DNA of 64,000 nucleotides from Megalonaias nervosa (lineage: Eukaryota > Mollusca > Bivalvia > Unionida > Unionidae). The notes below the pieces were generated by a model. That model saw only the letters and a list, made by a program, of their open reading frames with translations, had not been told where the DNA came from and searched no databases. A program made the position numbers and the translations under genes. Positions 38,121 to 50,949 of the stretch are shown here, piece after piece (position 1 is the stretch's first letter; each line of letters opens with the position of its first letter). The stretch lies in contig JAECUM010001126.1 of the NCBI GenBank assembly GCA_016617855.1, positions 230,531 through 294,530 on the forward strand, read 5' to 3'.

Positions 38121-39129
38121 TAACTATCCACTAATTAACAACCTAAAAGTGCGTTTTCAATTGTTAATTAGGGCATGAACCGATACCAGGTCAACTCTGT
38201 CACAATTACCAAAAGCACAGATACTGTATTCTAAAACCAGTACAAGACGGCACCATTGGACCTCCTGATCCCTGGATCGCGGTAAGCCAACGTCGTATCT
38301 CTTGACGTCCCGGCCCCACATCAATCACGACCAGACATACATAAAGGACGAGGGTGTGGCTCGATTTGCACTCGTCTAGCAAAACAATAAAACCCCGAAG
38401 GACGTGATAATAAGCACGGAACCATGGGTATCGTTATAAGTGTTAATCCATTCCCACATGACAGTTAAGGGGCATGCCTTGCGTGCAGTAAGGAGACGGG
38501 TGGCAGCACTTGCATGCTTACCGCACAACCAAGAAATTAAATAGCCAACTTTGTTGGCATTATATCGATCTACATGCAGGGCCGAGGAAGGGGGGGGACC
38601 GGGGATATATCCCCGGGGCCCGTGCCCGTAAGGGGGCCCGGACCGAACAACACTTTTTAATTTTATAAAAGAAAAATTTTGTTTGAAGAAGAACTAGGAG
38701 AGACCTGGGTGTTTCTTACCCCAGGGCCCATGATCGCTCTTTACGGCCTTGAGTATATGACAAAAATGCCGCACACGACATTAATTTGCGACCGAACGAA
38801 CGAACAGATTTACAAGGTTGGCGATCGATTTATCTCACTACAAAACACCACTAAAAAGCAAACTGTTACATCGTGTCTGTTTGGCGGCCTGCATTCAATG
38901 TTACAATGCCACTGCTGCCTTGTATGATCCACTGTTGCTAACAATATATTCGCACTGCGACCGGTGTCTGTCTTGCAGTTTGCATTATAAAATTATTATA
39001 TTGTGTGCAAACAGTTAGACTCTACTCCGTGAATTAGTGGTCTTCCCAAGAAAGCAAAATATTAATAAAACAATTTTTCTCTAACAGTCCAGAGTGTTTG
39101 TTTTCGATAAACAACTTTACATAACCAAT

Positions 39130-39155
39130 AAACAGGGGCGCCCACAGATTTATTT

Positions 39156-39189
<34 letters not shown>

Positions 39190-39935
39190 ACAAACATATA
39201 GTGGTCAGCTATTAAGTTAGTTTTACGGATGTATACCAAAATACGTTTAGAGGTGAAGTGGGGGGGGGGCTATGTGCGGGCACCCATGTCAATAAGACTT
39301 TCTGTGTACCATTCACGGTAGTCGAGTGGAAAAATGTTGACCCCTCACGCAAAAGGTCCAGGATCAAATATCACTTATCGCTTTTTTTTTGTTCCCTTCT
39401 GTTTCGTAATGAATTAAGAAAGTATTGCTACACATATTTACTATGCGAATGTACTTTCTAAGTACATGATTTGTTATCTTGAATTATGTTAGTGAGATTT
39501 ACTGTGCGAATATACACAAAGCACTGCAGACAAAAAACAACGGTAAACAGCTGAGATTACCTAAAACATCTGTCAGTTTCAAACCTTAAAACACTTTAGT
39601 TAGCCAAATTGTTTCAACATAAAATAAAATGAAAATTTGTTGGTTGTGAGCAAACAACAGAAAGAAACTGTATCCATTAGATTACAATACTGGTGTTTTT
39701 CACCATGAATTTCACTCAATATTGATTCAGAAATTTATATTTCTACCAGAGGTAATGAGGCATGGGCGCCCGCACATAGGGGCAACTGGGGGGAGGGGTC
39801 CTCCCACCACCCCACCAGCCATTTCACCTCCAAACAAGTTTTGGCCTATATCCGTAAAACTTAATAGCTGAGCACTATATGCTTTATGTTTGCCCCCTCC
39901 CCCTTTCAAATTAATTATGCTAGCGCCACTGTAAA
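39130..39935. repeat. Inverted pair of dispersed repeats around 0.5 kb
   Basis: The copy at 39,130-39,290 (+) and the copy at 39,755-39,935 (-) share, in opposite orientation, GTGCGGGCACCCATG / CATGGGCGCCCGCACATAGG, the G-rich run, the GAGGTGAA / TTTCACCTCC block, and the block GTTTTACGGATGTATA / TATATCCGTAAAAC. The intervening sequence is unique AT-rich DNA. A GT microsatellite (39,160-39,187) has expanded inside the first copy. Confidence 0.6.
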
Positions 39936-40254
39936 GGGGTATTACATTGTAGAATCGAATACCATTTAACGCTTTTTATTTTTATCGAAATAAACTAAGA
40001 AATACTGCTTCTCAGATTTTCTGTGCGAATACACAGTTTAAGTGCATGCTTTGTTATCTTGAATTAAGAAAGAATTAAGTCAATGAGATTTACTTTGGGC
40101 GTGTATATAAATCACTACAGAACATTAGCCGCGAACAAATGACATTTTCTAAGATAACAACACTGGAGTTTTTCACCCTCGAAATTCACTCAATATTTAT
40201 TACGTAAATAATTCGTAATTTATATACACACCCTTGCCAAGAGTCTTTCCAGAT

Positions 40255-40432
40255 TAGGTTTTGGTTTGGTGCTTTTTTGGTATACATGGTGGTTTTATTT
40301 AGTGATGAGTTAATTGAAGTAAAATTCCTTGCCACGGTAGCTGACATAGGATGGTTAATGGTATGATTCGAACCATCACCCTTTCGTTCACGAGTCCGGC
40401 ACGCTAACCACTAAGCCATTGAGGCTCCTCTA
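40255..40432 (-). mobile_element. tRNA-derived SINE (second family)
   Basis: On the minus strand the head AGCCTCAATGGCTTAGTGGT (A box) is followed by GGTGATGGTTCGAATCATAC (B box), a diverged body and a tail CACCAAACCAAAACCTAATC. It resembles the families at 9.6 and 30.1 kb rather than the 22.3/34.6-kb family. Confidence 0.7.
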
Positions 40433-40679
40433 GACGAGGTACACAGAGGCCGTGCGAATAGCCTCGGATATTATTTATAGGTAAATTTTAATCAAAGATA
40501 CGAGCCCCTGTGCACCAAAGATGCTAGAATAAATATGTGCAAGTAGTCAAATAAAGAATATACACGCCTGAATAAACGAGGTATTCTTCTGCAGCGACTG
40601 CAGCTTGACAAAAGAAAATGTGTGGTTAATATCTAAACTTTCAGAAGTTAAAGATAAAATTCAGACCATATCACACACT

Positions 40680-42615
40680 GCAAAATTGCAAAGACACCAA
40701 AACGTATGTGAAGGGGTGTGGAGATGTGATTGGTGGAGTGTGATCTTCACCACTCATTATGGTTTTTGGTTAACGTTATTTAGGGGATGATCGACCATAG
40801 TTATCTTGCCCCTACCGAACAATTAATAACATCAAATATGATATAAGTGATGGAATAGCAGAGGACTGAGCAGAGATATATAATAGAATAACAAGATCCC
40901 CAAACCATGTAAAATACAACAATTTAATCAATTACATAAAAGAAAAAAAAAATGCCATGTGAATAATTAGATTTCTCTCAGAAATAGAATTACAAACTTT
41001 TAGCCGTTCTGTTTCTGACAGAATAAATTTTTTCATCATATGATAGACGGACAAATCGAACTTAGATTGCCGGCATGACAGCATCACCTAGACTCCTGTC
41101 TACCCAAATCACTTTTGGTGATCGGTCGGTGTTTCCGTTTTTCTTCTCTCTCTATCTCTCTCATCTTCGAGTGAACAAATCTTAGTTGCGGACTGCGCTC
41201 TCTTTCCCTCTGTGCAGTCAGGTATGTGTAGAGCTATTTTCTTTCCCTTGAAAAATAAAATATAGTACCCTACCTAAATAAATGCCAGACTTGTCTTCTG
41301 CTGAGATTAACCAAAATTCACACTCTCTTTTACGTCGGATCTCGTCTATCGAAAATGAACAGAACCAGCTAAGGTCATTCGCAATTAACACAAGCAAAAC
41401 CTATTATTGATATACAATCCTTCTGTTCGTGAATTTATGTCTTTTCTAGCGACCACGCATTCCAACCGAGGGCATGGCATAATTAGCCCTCTTTAGATAA
41501 ACCATCGCACCCCGCTGGAACAATAAGTTTCCAGTTGAACTAGTCACATGTTAATTTGGTTCTCAGTTGAAAAGAATTCATAACTTAATTACACACGAAT
41601 TAATGGACGTCACTCCTTGCCCTATTAAGTTACTTTACTGCTTACCAATTCACTGACACAGATTTTCAGACGTAGAAAAATCAATCCCCAGCATAAATTA
41701 TACGAATCATTTAAGACAAAGAGTTTACATATTCACACAGTTTGCGTGAGAACAAATGAATGAAATCTTACTACATATATTTTACATACCAAACCTCTAA
41801 ACCTGAAATTCAAATAACCAAATATTATAAGATATTTTTACAATATGAACCATAAAACAGGAGGTTATAATTTCTGAACTCAAGGAAAAATTGAAGTATG
41901 AACTTGAAATTAATAAATTCAACAATATTTACAAACTTACGTCAACGAATATACACTGCATGCAATTGAGACTAACCTTTGTGATTTATTCGAGATTCGT
42001 ACCTCCCTATGAAGTCGAATCTCTCTCTTTCCGCGCCCCTCACTTTCTGACACTCTCCCTCTCAGGACAATCTAACGAGAAATCTCTTATTTCTCGGAGT
42101 CAAGATTTCCCCTTCGGCATAAAAACTTTGACTTATTAATTGTATGGGGGGGGGACAGCCTTAAAACCCCTGAATTCAGGTTAGGAACACGCACCCTCTT
42201 TTAGCTTATCCAATCAGGATTACTACTTTACCCGCCAGAATTCTTATCAGTCCCACAGAAGTCAGAAAATTCTTCATATAGCCCGCCTTTATTAAGAACT
42301 ATTCTGTAAAATATCATTTTATGACAGGTTTTAAATGAATCACTATTTCCTAAAATACTCTCTCTTGATGCATGTCACTTTGGACACTTTTTTTACCGCT
42401 ACGACCTCACATTAACATTGCGCCCTGTCTGTTCTAACGGTTGACAAGCGAATCCTAATTAAAACTCAGTTCATGCCCCAAATAAAACATTAATTATTAC
42501 AAGTTTCTAAGCTATGACAATCCTAGCCAATACATCAGTCTTAATGTTTATTTGTCACACGAACCCCAACAAAATGTACTACGAAATCTCTACAAAATTG
42601 TTAACCCTTACATGG
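40680..42615 (-). repeat. 3' LTR of the Gmr1-like retrotransposon (approximate)
   Basis: Colinear similarity to 47,450-49,150 over at least 1.65 kb, with shared blocks such as GTGATCTTCACCACTC, ACTGAGCAGAGATATA, TCTCTCAGAAATAGA and AATATCATTTTATGA. It sits downstream (minus strand) of the RNase H fragment, as a 3' LTR should. The inner edge near 42,560-42,615 is an estimate: CAAGAAGGGG on the minus strand could be the polypurine tract. The two LTRs differ at many sites, so the insertion is old. Confidence 0.65.
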
Positions 42616-42679
42616 ACCCCTTCTTGAAGAGTAAATTCTGGGAATTTTACTGTCCACAATTTTGGAAATATAATCTGAG

Positions 42680-43060
42680 TTACCTCCTAAACGTCCTCAG
42701 GTAAACCTTCACCTCAGCTACCCCTAGCCTACTTATACAGTCTGCCCCTACATTCTCGCTACCCTTAATATATCGTACCTGTACCTGGTACTGTTGTAGA
42801 AATAATGACCATCTCATTAACCGTCCATTTGTCAACTTAGCCTGAGTTAAATAAGCGAGTGGTTCGTGTTTAGTTTCCAAAATAAACGTTCGTCCATACA
42901 AGTAGCGTTGGAATTAAGATATTGATCCGAAGATAATTGCCAAGCATTCTTTCTCAGAAACCGAATAATTGCATTCTGCAGTCGACAACTTCCTACTAAT
43001 ATATGCAATCGGAAAAAAGTTTCCATCATACTTTTGCAATAGCACTGCCCTAAACCTCTG
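42680..43060 (-). pseudogene. Ty3/gypsy RNase H fragment
   Basis: Minus-strand frames read GRTFILETKHEPLAYLTQAK, then NGRLMRWSLFLQQYQVQVRY, then GADCISRL, the usual end of a gypsy RNase H (T-D-H-x-x-L ... R-W ... Y-x-G-x-x-N-x-x-A-D-x-L-S-R). The first acidic residue of the TDH motif is replaced (ETKHEPL), and the upstream half lies in a different frame, so the domain is broken. Confidence 0.85.
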
Positions 43061-43333
43061 TCAGAACGTCAGTACTTAAGACAAAGTCCTTTGTCACGTC
43101 TGGTAATTCTACTAATGTGCCTGACGTCAACCTGTCATTTAACGTCTGAAATGGAGTTCACATGTGTCCGTCCAAATTACCTTCGTCGGAGCCTTCTTCC
43201 AAATCAAGTCTGTCAATGGGCTAGCAAAAGCATTGAAGTCAGTGACACATCGACGATAATACCCTGCCAGTCCCAAGAAAAATCGAACTTCCGTTTTAGT
43301 AGTCGGTCGTAAAGCGTTCCTAAGTTGGACAAC

Positions 43334-43950
43334 TTAAGAGCTATCTGAGGTTAATGTGTCTTCGCAGAGGGTTTGACCAAGGTTGGTAAATTTTCTAAAC
43401 CCTACATGGCACACAGATGGTCGTGCGGTAAGTCCCGACTGTCTGTGTCGTCCTAAAACTTTTCTGAGCAAACTTATACGTTCGGCAGAAGCAGCTGTCG
43501 CTAATAGTAAGTCGTCCATGAAGTTCGAAACTCCCTTTCGCCTTGACGGTTCGAGTAACTTTCTCATCATATGGGTGAAGACATTTGGCGAATTTTGGAA
43601 CCCGAATGGCATGACCACCCAATCGTAGATTCCATCTAGAGTTGCAAAGGCAAGTCTTGCTCTGTCTTCACTTCGAACTGGAGTTTTCCCAATAATCTTT
43701 CGACAAGTCAAGTATGGAAAAATATTTCGTGTTGGTCACTCCAGCAAATATGGACTCAGGATCTAGTAACATTTCCACCTGAAAATCCATTATCGTATTT
43801 AATTTCCTATACTCGTCACAAAATCGATGAGTTCCGCCCCTCTTCTGCACTAAAACAACATGAGAGTTATACGCTGATTCAGCTGACTCTATGACTCCCA
43901 AGTCAATCATAGCTTGAATTTTATTTCAAACAGTTTCTAATTTTGCGTGT
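43334..43950 (-). pseudogene. Ty3/gypsy reverse transcriptase, broken
   Basis: Two frames together cover fingers and palm: SAYNSHVVLVQKRGGTHRFC then DEYRKLN and ILDLSKDYW (43,668-43,910), and YDWVVMPFGFQNSPNVFTHM then FMDDLLLAT (43,334-43,711). These are the classic gypsy RT blocks: VLVxKKDG, FCxDYRxLN, FSxLDLxxGYW, PFGLxNAPxxFxxxM and the YxDD box, here FMDD. A frameshift near 43,690 separates them. The enzyme is not functional as it stands. Confidence 0.9.
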
Positions 43951-44128
43951 GGTAGTGGATACGGTCTCAGTTTCACAGGCTTGTTGTCCAGAAGCTTCAT
44001 ACTGAACTCCAAATCCGTCTAGCCGGGTCGTTTTGTCAAGACACTCGAGTAATCATCGACTCCCCCCTTATCACTGTTCAGACGTTAACGTAACGTCAAG
44101 GAAAACATGATGTTGGTTTCTTTCATTG

Positions 44129-45075
44129 TCAAAGGACAACTAGGAAGTACCTCTGCCTCTCCTCCTCTATGAGTGTTTCTCTTTCGCGATAACGCTTAAG
44201 TAAGGTGACGTGGTACAACTTCTCCTCATCCTCTACCCTGAAATAGTAGTTCTGTCCACCCTTCTTTCCCGTAACAAGAAACGGTCCCCTCCAAGATATT
44301 TGGAGTTTGTTGTGCTCTAGCTGCAACAACAGCAACACTTTGTCACCCACTTAGAACTGACGTTCCGTCGTCTTCCTATTCCTGCGTCTCGGGGATTCTT
44401 CTGGGCCAAGTTACAAACTTCCTCTTGCTTGTTGCAGTGATTTACAACATCCTGATATGTTGTACGTACTTCATCGGATGCCTGTTCATCTGTCCACAAC
44501 TATTTAAATACAGCCATGTGCCCCTTTACTGTCCTCCCGTAAACTAATTCGAAATGTGAAAATCTTAAAGTAGCTTTGGTACTTCGCGGTACGCGAAAAG
44601 TATCGCGGGGAGGTATCGATCCCAATGCCTGGGGCGACCTTCACAAAGCTTTCGCAAAGCTTGCTTCAGGGTCCCATTAAAACGCTCCATTAGACCATTG
44701 CACTACGGGTGATACGAGGTAGTTGTCAGGCGTCTAATGAACACTAACCGGTTTACCTCGTCCATCACCTGGCTCACAAACTGTGACACCTGGTCAGTAA
44801 GTATCTATTCAGGAACACGAACTCTCAGACGAACTCCTAAGAAGGTCGCATCCATCATAACAGAGTCAACGTGGTCTTAAATGTGTAATCAACTATCGTT
44901 AATACATTACGATTTCTATCCTCCGACGCAGACCTTATTGGAGCAATCAGATCCATTGCCACCCTCGAGAGATGAGAGGTCTAAGGTACCACCCACTGAC
45001 ACTTGTCACACGATAAACAGAACCTCAGCACATCCGCTAGGCCGATAAATCAGCCCCTCATATCGTCCAGATTTA
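44129..45075 (-). pseudogene. Ty3/gypsy integrase, broken, located upstream of RT
   Basis: Minus-strand pieces follow integrase order. A zinc-finger remnant CLSCDKCQW comes first (about 45,000). VAMDLIAPIRSASEDRNRNV with VDYTF follows (first aspartate). ILTDQVSQFVSQVMDEVNRL is next (second aspartate), and then CNGLMERFNGTLKQALRKLC (catalytic glutamate, about 44,660-44,700). The C-terminal GDKVLLLLQLEHNKLQISWR domain ends in YHVTLLKRY (44,129-44,350). Several stops and shifts interrupt it. Being 5' of RT, it gives the Gmr1-like order rather than the standard gypsy order. Confidence 0.8.
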
Positions 45076-45439
45076 GGGGTTAATTTATCGGATTTACACA
45101 TCTCCATACGCACCTGGCCACCAGAACTCCCTCACTAGACTCTATCTCGTCTTCGCCACGCCCATGTGGCTTCTAAGTAGACCCTCATGTGCCAGCCTAA
45201 GCAATATTGCTCGCTTAGCTCTCGGCAAGATAACCTGTTTAAACGTATCTGACCCTTTCCTGGCGGACCGGTACAAGATACCCCGTTTAAACATAAGCTT
45301 CACTTCACCAGCTGGCGATTTCCATATGAACTCCTATTATGCGTACCCACGTACCTTATTCGGAGACGAATCTTCAAGTTTTCCCAACTTGCCAGGTAGC
45401 TAATTGCCTATGGGCGAAGTCGTGGGTCGCAGCGGCTTC

Positions 45440-45790
45440 GACCTCGACTTTCGCTTCATAGACCTGTCTCAACAGACCCCACGTGCGCAGGTGTGCAAGT
45501 CACAAGGTTAGGCTGTGGGAACACATACTTACACCCTAGAATCACATCGTGAGACAACCCAGACAAGCAAGCTGCTTCAGTTCGCCCTTTCACATAGGGA
45601 GAGTCTAGATCAATATTCACGACCGGGAGAGACTCTCTAGTCCTGTTTGCAAGCTGGACTTCACCGTCTCGCCTGTATTATCTCCAGGCTTCACATACTT
45701 GCTATCAACCAAGGCCGGATAACTGCAGCCGGTATCATACAGTACGGTTGCCCACTCACCGTTTACCGTAGCTACCACTGTGTTCATCAG
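45440..45790 (-). pseudogene. Retrotransposon aspartic protease remnant
   Basis: The minus strand reads TVVATVNGEWATVLYDTGCS followed by a short beta-rich stretch and later GLSHDVILGCKYV. LYDTGCS is the D-T/S-G active-site loop, and HDVILG matches the conserved second element of retropepsins. It lies between the gag zinc knuckle and the integrase, with frame breaks. Confidence 0.7.
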
Positions 45791-46620
45791 CTCTACTGTT
45801 TTTGCTTCTTAACAGTACGCTGAGTTAACTGCATTAATCGTTGTCCGATGATACTATCTACAGTCCTTAACGACATGGCCTGACTTGTTGCAGCCGTAGC
45901 ATAGGAGATCTCATTTATGCCCAAGAGTGCCCTTATGTGCCTCCTGCGTCCTCCCTCTCCCTCGGTTGGAATTACTGGTCTCTGGCCTCCTACCGTTCTG
46001 ACCATTTCATCTTTGGGATGCCCCCTCAGTGGCTTTCATTGGTTCACTGATGCCAGGTCGGTCCCTTCCCCCTCCCCCGGGAGGTTGGACACGAGTGCAC
46101 ACTCTCGTAAGCTCGGCCATCACGCTTATATCTTCCAAGGTCAAGAACTCATACTCCGCTAGGAATAAGATTAGATCTTTCAGATAGGTACTTAAAACGT
46201 GTTCTTTTAACACCTCTTCACGTATACCCTCATACGTCAACTCCGTACCCACCATTTTGATCCATTTTTCAAAAGTACCCGTACGTGTGCATGAAACTGC
46301 ACGTGAGTTTTTGTAGTTCTCTTTGGCAAGATTGACGAGTTTTTGGAAACTTTCAGCTGACAGCTCACAGTGCCGTAACAGCGTTTTCTTTAGAGCGTCA
46401 AAGTCGTCTACGTCATTTGGCATCATACTGTGGTAGACGCCTTTCACGGCTCCCTGCAAAAATGCTGATACGTTGATAGCCCACTGGTCTTTGGATATCT
46501 GATGTTTCCAGTGCCATCTTTTCGAACTGCATCAAAAAGTTGTCAATAATTTCTTCCTTGTCACTGAACACGGGCATGATGATCTGTATTGGTCTTCGAT
46601 CTTTAGATCGCCTGCTTGAG
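45790..46620 (-). pseudogene. Retrotransposon gag with CCHC knuckle, broken
   Basis: A gag/capsid-like helical domain spans about 46,600-46,007: MPVFSDKEEIIDNFLMQFEK, then AVKGVYHSMMPNDVDDFDAL, LLRHCELSAESFQKLV and ELTYEGIREEVLKEHVLSTY. This is the pattern of SCAN/PEG10-like Ty3 capsids (DFDALKxxLLxxxELTxExF...LREQFL). In another frame at about 45,866-45,905 CYGCNKSGHVVKDC is a CX2CX4HX4C zinc knuckle. At least two frameshifts separate these parts. Confidence 0.8.
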
Positions 46621-47445
46621 TGTCCTGAACATTCAGTCAGGTCTTAGAACTTTCTTGCCTCGACTCCGATCCTTATCTTCTCCATGGCTAACACGTTTTT
46701 ATTCCCTAGCTCTTTCTTCGGCTTGCAGCCTTACCAACTGGAGCCTTTTCTCGCTCCCCTGCTTGTATTTCCCTTTCCCTTTCTCGCTCCGCAGCTTGTT
46801 GTGCCTTATGTTCTCAAACACCTCGCTCCACACATTCAGCTCACTGGGCCCCTTCATAACCTAATTCATCCTTACAAATAGACTTAAATTCCCTGACTAA
46901 CCTTCTGTCTGTCGCCATCCTTGTCTACTGTACGGTGTCACAAGAACTATGTTCTTTAACCACTTCAATCGTACTGCCCTACTCAAAATAGCTCCACACA
47001 TATTTACCTGCTCTGGTATGGTCCAATCTATGGACTCACTTAAACCAGACTATCCTTTGCACAAACCAATCAAATTAAATGGGCAGCACATGCCTGAATT
47101 TCTCCCCTAAATTCAACTTAAAGCTTACACACCAAACAATGCAAAACTACTATTAACTAAATTAACCATTCTTCCAAGAGACTATTAAGGTAATTGTCCC
47201 CCTGAATTTCAACAATTTAGAATACAACCCCTTTTCTCCCTAACGTACGGACAACAACAGAGGTACGTGCAGCTCTTTAAAACAGGAAAAGAAAATGGCA
47301 ATACAATTGCATGCAGTGAACATATAAAATCTACAGGCAATAGTTCTAGTCACTCAAATCGATATATCTTAGCAAATAATACACAGGAATTACTGTTGAA
47401 TAGATCATGTTCTATTCTATATTTGCTCAGACTTGAATAAAATGT
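46621..47445 (-). other. Untranslated leader region of the retrotransposon
   Basis: Between gag and the 5' LTR. Pyrimidine-rich on the plus strand, with no further domain. The LTR edge at about 47,446-47,456 reads CGCTCGTCACA on the minus strand, ending in the usual CA, but I could not identify a matching tRNA for the adjoining primer site. Confidence 0.4.
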
Positions 47446-49165
47446 TCAAAATCCTGTGACGAGCGACCACTTTGTGATGGGGTATGGGGGTTGTGATCTT
47501 CACCACTCCTTAAGGTTTTTGGTTATCATTATCTAGGAGAAGATCGACCACGGTGTAATTGTCCAGATTGAGTAGACAATAAAATAAAATATGAAATTAA
47601 AGGATGGAATAAAAGAGAACTGAGCAGAGATATAGAATAGAATAACATGAGCCCCGAAATGTAAAATACAACAATGTAATCAGTTACATAAACCAAATGA
47701 AATCGAACATGACGTGTGAATCATTTACTTTCTCTCAGAAATAGAGTTATAAACTTATGCGAATTTCAATTAGCTGTTCTATTACTGATAGGCCCAATTT
47801 CATCATATGATCGAGTGACTGATCGAACTCAAATTGCCGGCATGCAGCGTCACCTTGTTCTTTCAGTCCTTTCCCAATCGCTGTTGGTGATCGGTCAGCG
47901 TTTCCGTCTCGTTCCTTGCATCTCATTTTAGCCTCTTTGGGTCACCAACCTTTCAGTTGCAGTCTGCACTATCCTTACTCTATGTAGTCCATATCCAGCT
48001 ATATTGTCTTTCCTTCAAATAAAAATATAATACCCAACCTAAATAATGTCAGCTTTTTCAACATTCAACAAATATTGATCAACAAATATTCCCCCTTTTT
48101 TATCAGATATCATGTATCTAAATTCATCAGAACTAGCTCTGGTCATTCGCACCAATACACAAACAACCTGATGTCATAAATAGATATGTTGTTAGGGCTA
48201 CTGTATTCTTAACTGAGTAATTTGCTCTCTCTGATACTATCACTGCCCCGCTGTTGTCATAAATTTACCAGCTGACCTATCAGTCAACACACGTTCCTAA
48301 TGCTACACCATCGTTTCAGTTGGAAAGAATTCACAACTTAATTACACGCGAATTAATAGACTTCACTCCCTGTCCTAACTACGTTACTTTGCTAATTAGC
48401 AATTCATTGACATACGTTTTCAGACACAGGCAAATCAATCCTCAACATAAATGATACAAGTCATAAAGACAGATAATTTACATATTCACCCAATTTACAT
48501 CCAAGAAAATGCATGAAATCTTTCTACATGGTTTCTTTTACATACCAACTAAATCTGAACTCATTCATATAATGAAATATATTGTAAGAGATTCGTACAA
48601 CACATGAATCATATAACATGCACAATTATTTCTAAACTGAAAGAAAAATTGAAGTATGAATTTAAAAATGATTAAATTCAACAACAATTACAAACTTACA
48701 TCAATGAATATGCACTGCATACAATTGAGACTTACTTTCTGCTTTATTGTAGCCCTTGCTCGCTTATCATCAGAGAATTCTCTCTGTCCTTCTCTGGATA
48801 AGGGTCTATAAAAGTTCCAGACTCCCTTGTCCTTTTGCCAATTTGTTTAAAGAGAGAAATTACCTCTTAATTTTCTTGAAGTCCCTCAGACCCCATCCCC
48901 TCCTCCAGGTAGATAACCTTGGACAGATTAATTCATAAGAACTATTCTAAAACCCTGAATTCTGTCTGGGAACACACCCCTCCCATTTATCTTAGCCACT
49001 CAGGATTGCTACTTTACCTGACAAAATTCTCCATCACTCCCATCAAAGTCAGAAAATCCTATCTAGTCCGCCTTTATTAAGAATGATTCAGAAAAATATC
49101 ATTTTATGATCATACCTGTTTCAAATGGACTACAATTTCCTTGCATTTTTCCAGAGCTCCTGTCA
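47446..49165 (-). repeat. 5' LTR of the Gmr1-like retrotransposon (approximate)
   Basis: Partner of the 40.7-42.6-kb repeat, in the same orientation. It aligns from about 47,456 to about 49,145 and then diverges, so its outer end seems lost or replaced. Confidence 0.65.
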
Positions 49166-49650
49166 ATATTTGAAGGAGTGACACTCACTTCTTGCTCTTG
49201 CTAAAGCCTGTGAAACAAGCAATAGCAAAAATGCATGCTTCTGTTACATGCTATACAATCTTTCTGAAACATCCGATGCAAAAATGTGTGGGGAAAGAAG
49301 TCAAGGCCTGAAGAGGAGGTAGTGAAGCACATTAGTTTATTTTTGTCAGTGCCTTTGCTCTTCTGAGATAGAAGAAACATTTACATGGGTAAATAGGCAA
49401 TGAAATGCAGATAAACTGACATATATATTAAATTATATTCCCATGATCCATAGTACATCTCCAGAAGGAGTAAATTGTTAGAACAAGAGTGCCCTCCCCC
49501 AGTCTAATCAGAAGCCTTTTTCTGATTATGCCACAGAACTGTGAGTTCCAAACTAAACACACTTCCATATAATGCAAAACAGAGCCTCACAACCACTTAA
49601 ATGAATTAGTCTCCTGACAAGCATGAGAAATAGCAGCACATTACTGAAAT
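49166..49650. other. Non-coding spacer
   Basis: No gene or repeat recognised between the LTR remnant and the minisatellite. Confidence 0.5.
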
Positions 49651-49659
49651 ACATGCATA

Positions 49660-50870
49660 ATTGTCTATATGACTGTCTATGTAAGTGTAACTGTCTATAT
49701 AACTGTCTATATCAGTATAACTGTCTATATAACTGTCTATATCAGTAATACTGTCTATATCATTATAACTATGTAAGTACAACTGTCTATATAAGTGTAC
49801 CTGTCTATATAACTGTCTATATGAATATAACTGTCTATATAACTGTTGATATAAGTATTACAGTCTACATAAGTATGACTGTCTATATAATTATAACTGT
49901 CTATATCATGATAACTGTCTGTATCAGTGTAACTGTCTATATCATTATAACTATGTGAGTATAGCTGTCTATATCATTATAATTGTCTATATAAGTATAG
50001 CTGTCTATATACGTATAACTGTCTATATCATTATAACTGTCTATATGAGTATAACTAATGTAACTGTCTATATGAGTATAACTGTCTATATTAGTATAAC
50101 TGTCTATATAAGTATAACTGTTTATATAAGTACAATTGTCTATACAGTTATAAGTGTCTATATAACTGTCTATACCATTATAACTGTCTATATAAGTATA
50201 GCTGTCTATATCATAACTGTCTACATAAGTATAACTGTCTATATATGTATAACTGTCTATATAAGTACAACTGTCTATAGAAGTATACCTGTCTATATAA
50301 CTGTGTATATAAGTACAGATGTGTATATAAGTACAACTGTGTATATAAGTACAACTGTCTATAGAAGTACAACTATCCATATCATTATAACTATTTCATT
50401 ATAACTGTCTATGTAAGTATAACTGCCTATATAAGTACAACTGTCTATATACGTATAACTGTCTATATAACTGCCTACATAAGTACAACTGTCTATATAA
50501 GTATAACTGTCTATAGAAATATAACAGTCTATATAAGTACATCTGTCTATATAAGTACAACTATCTATATCATTATAACTGTCTATATAAGTACAACTAT
50601 CTATATAAGTACAACTGTCTATATCATTATAACTGTCTATATAAGTACAACTGTCTATATAACTGTCAATATAAGTATAACTGGCTATAGAAGTACAACT
50701 GTCTATAGAAGTATAACTGTCTATATAACTGTCTATATAAGTACAACTGTCCATATAAGTACAACTGTCCATATCATTATAACTGTCTATATCATTATAA
50801 CTGTCTATATAAGTGTAACTGTCTATATAAGTGTAACTGTCTATATAAGTATAACTGTCTATATAAGCAC
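49660..50870 (+). repeat. 1.2-kb minisatellite built on AACTGTCTATATAAGTAT
   Basis: About 65-70 diverged copies of an 18-bp unit (AACTGTCTATATAAGTAT), with shortened 12-bp forms (AACTGTCTATAT). Because the unit is a multiple of three and stop-poor, both strands give long open frames of the type YIDSYTYIDS or ISITVYISI, which are not genes. Confidence 0.95.
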
Positions 50871-50949
50871 ATCATCAGCCATTAAAGTAGCATGAACCAT
50901 TCCATTTTGTAATGTGCAACTGTTGTAAATTCAGATATTGTTTTGTCTA

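Larger units (their letters stand above)
36114..40254. other. Non-coding stretch rich in small repeats
   Basis: Contains an AT microsatellite (37.2 kb), scattered copies of a motif around AAGCCCAGACCAGCAGGACC (37.5-38.1 kb), a G-rich block (38.58-38.65 kb, GGGGGGGACCGGGG), a GT microsatellite (39.16 kb) and an inverted pair of dispersed repeats (39.13 and 39.76 kb). No gene is supported. Confidence 0.5.

Noticed and set aside
49937..50772. Long open frames on both strands rich in YIDS or ISITVY repeats
   Set aside because: They coincide exactly with the 18-bp minisatellite, whose unit length is a multiple of three; translation is repeat noise.
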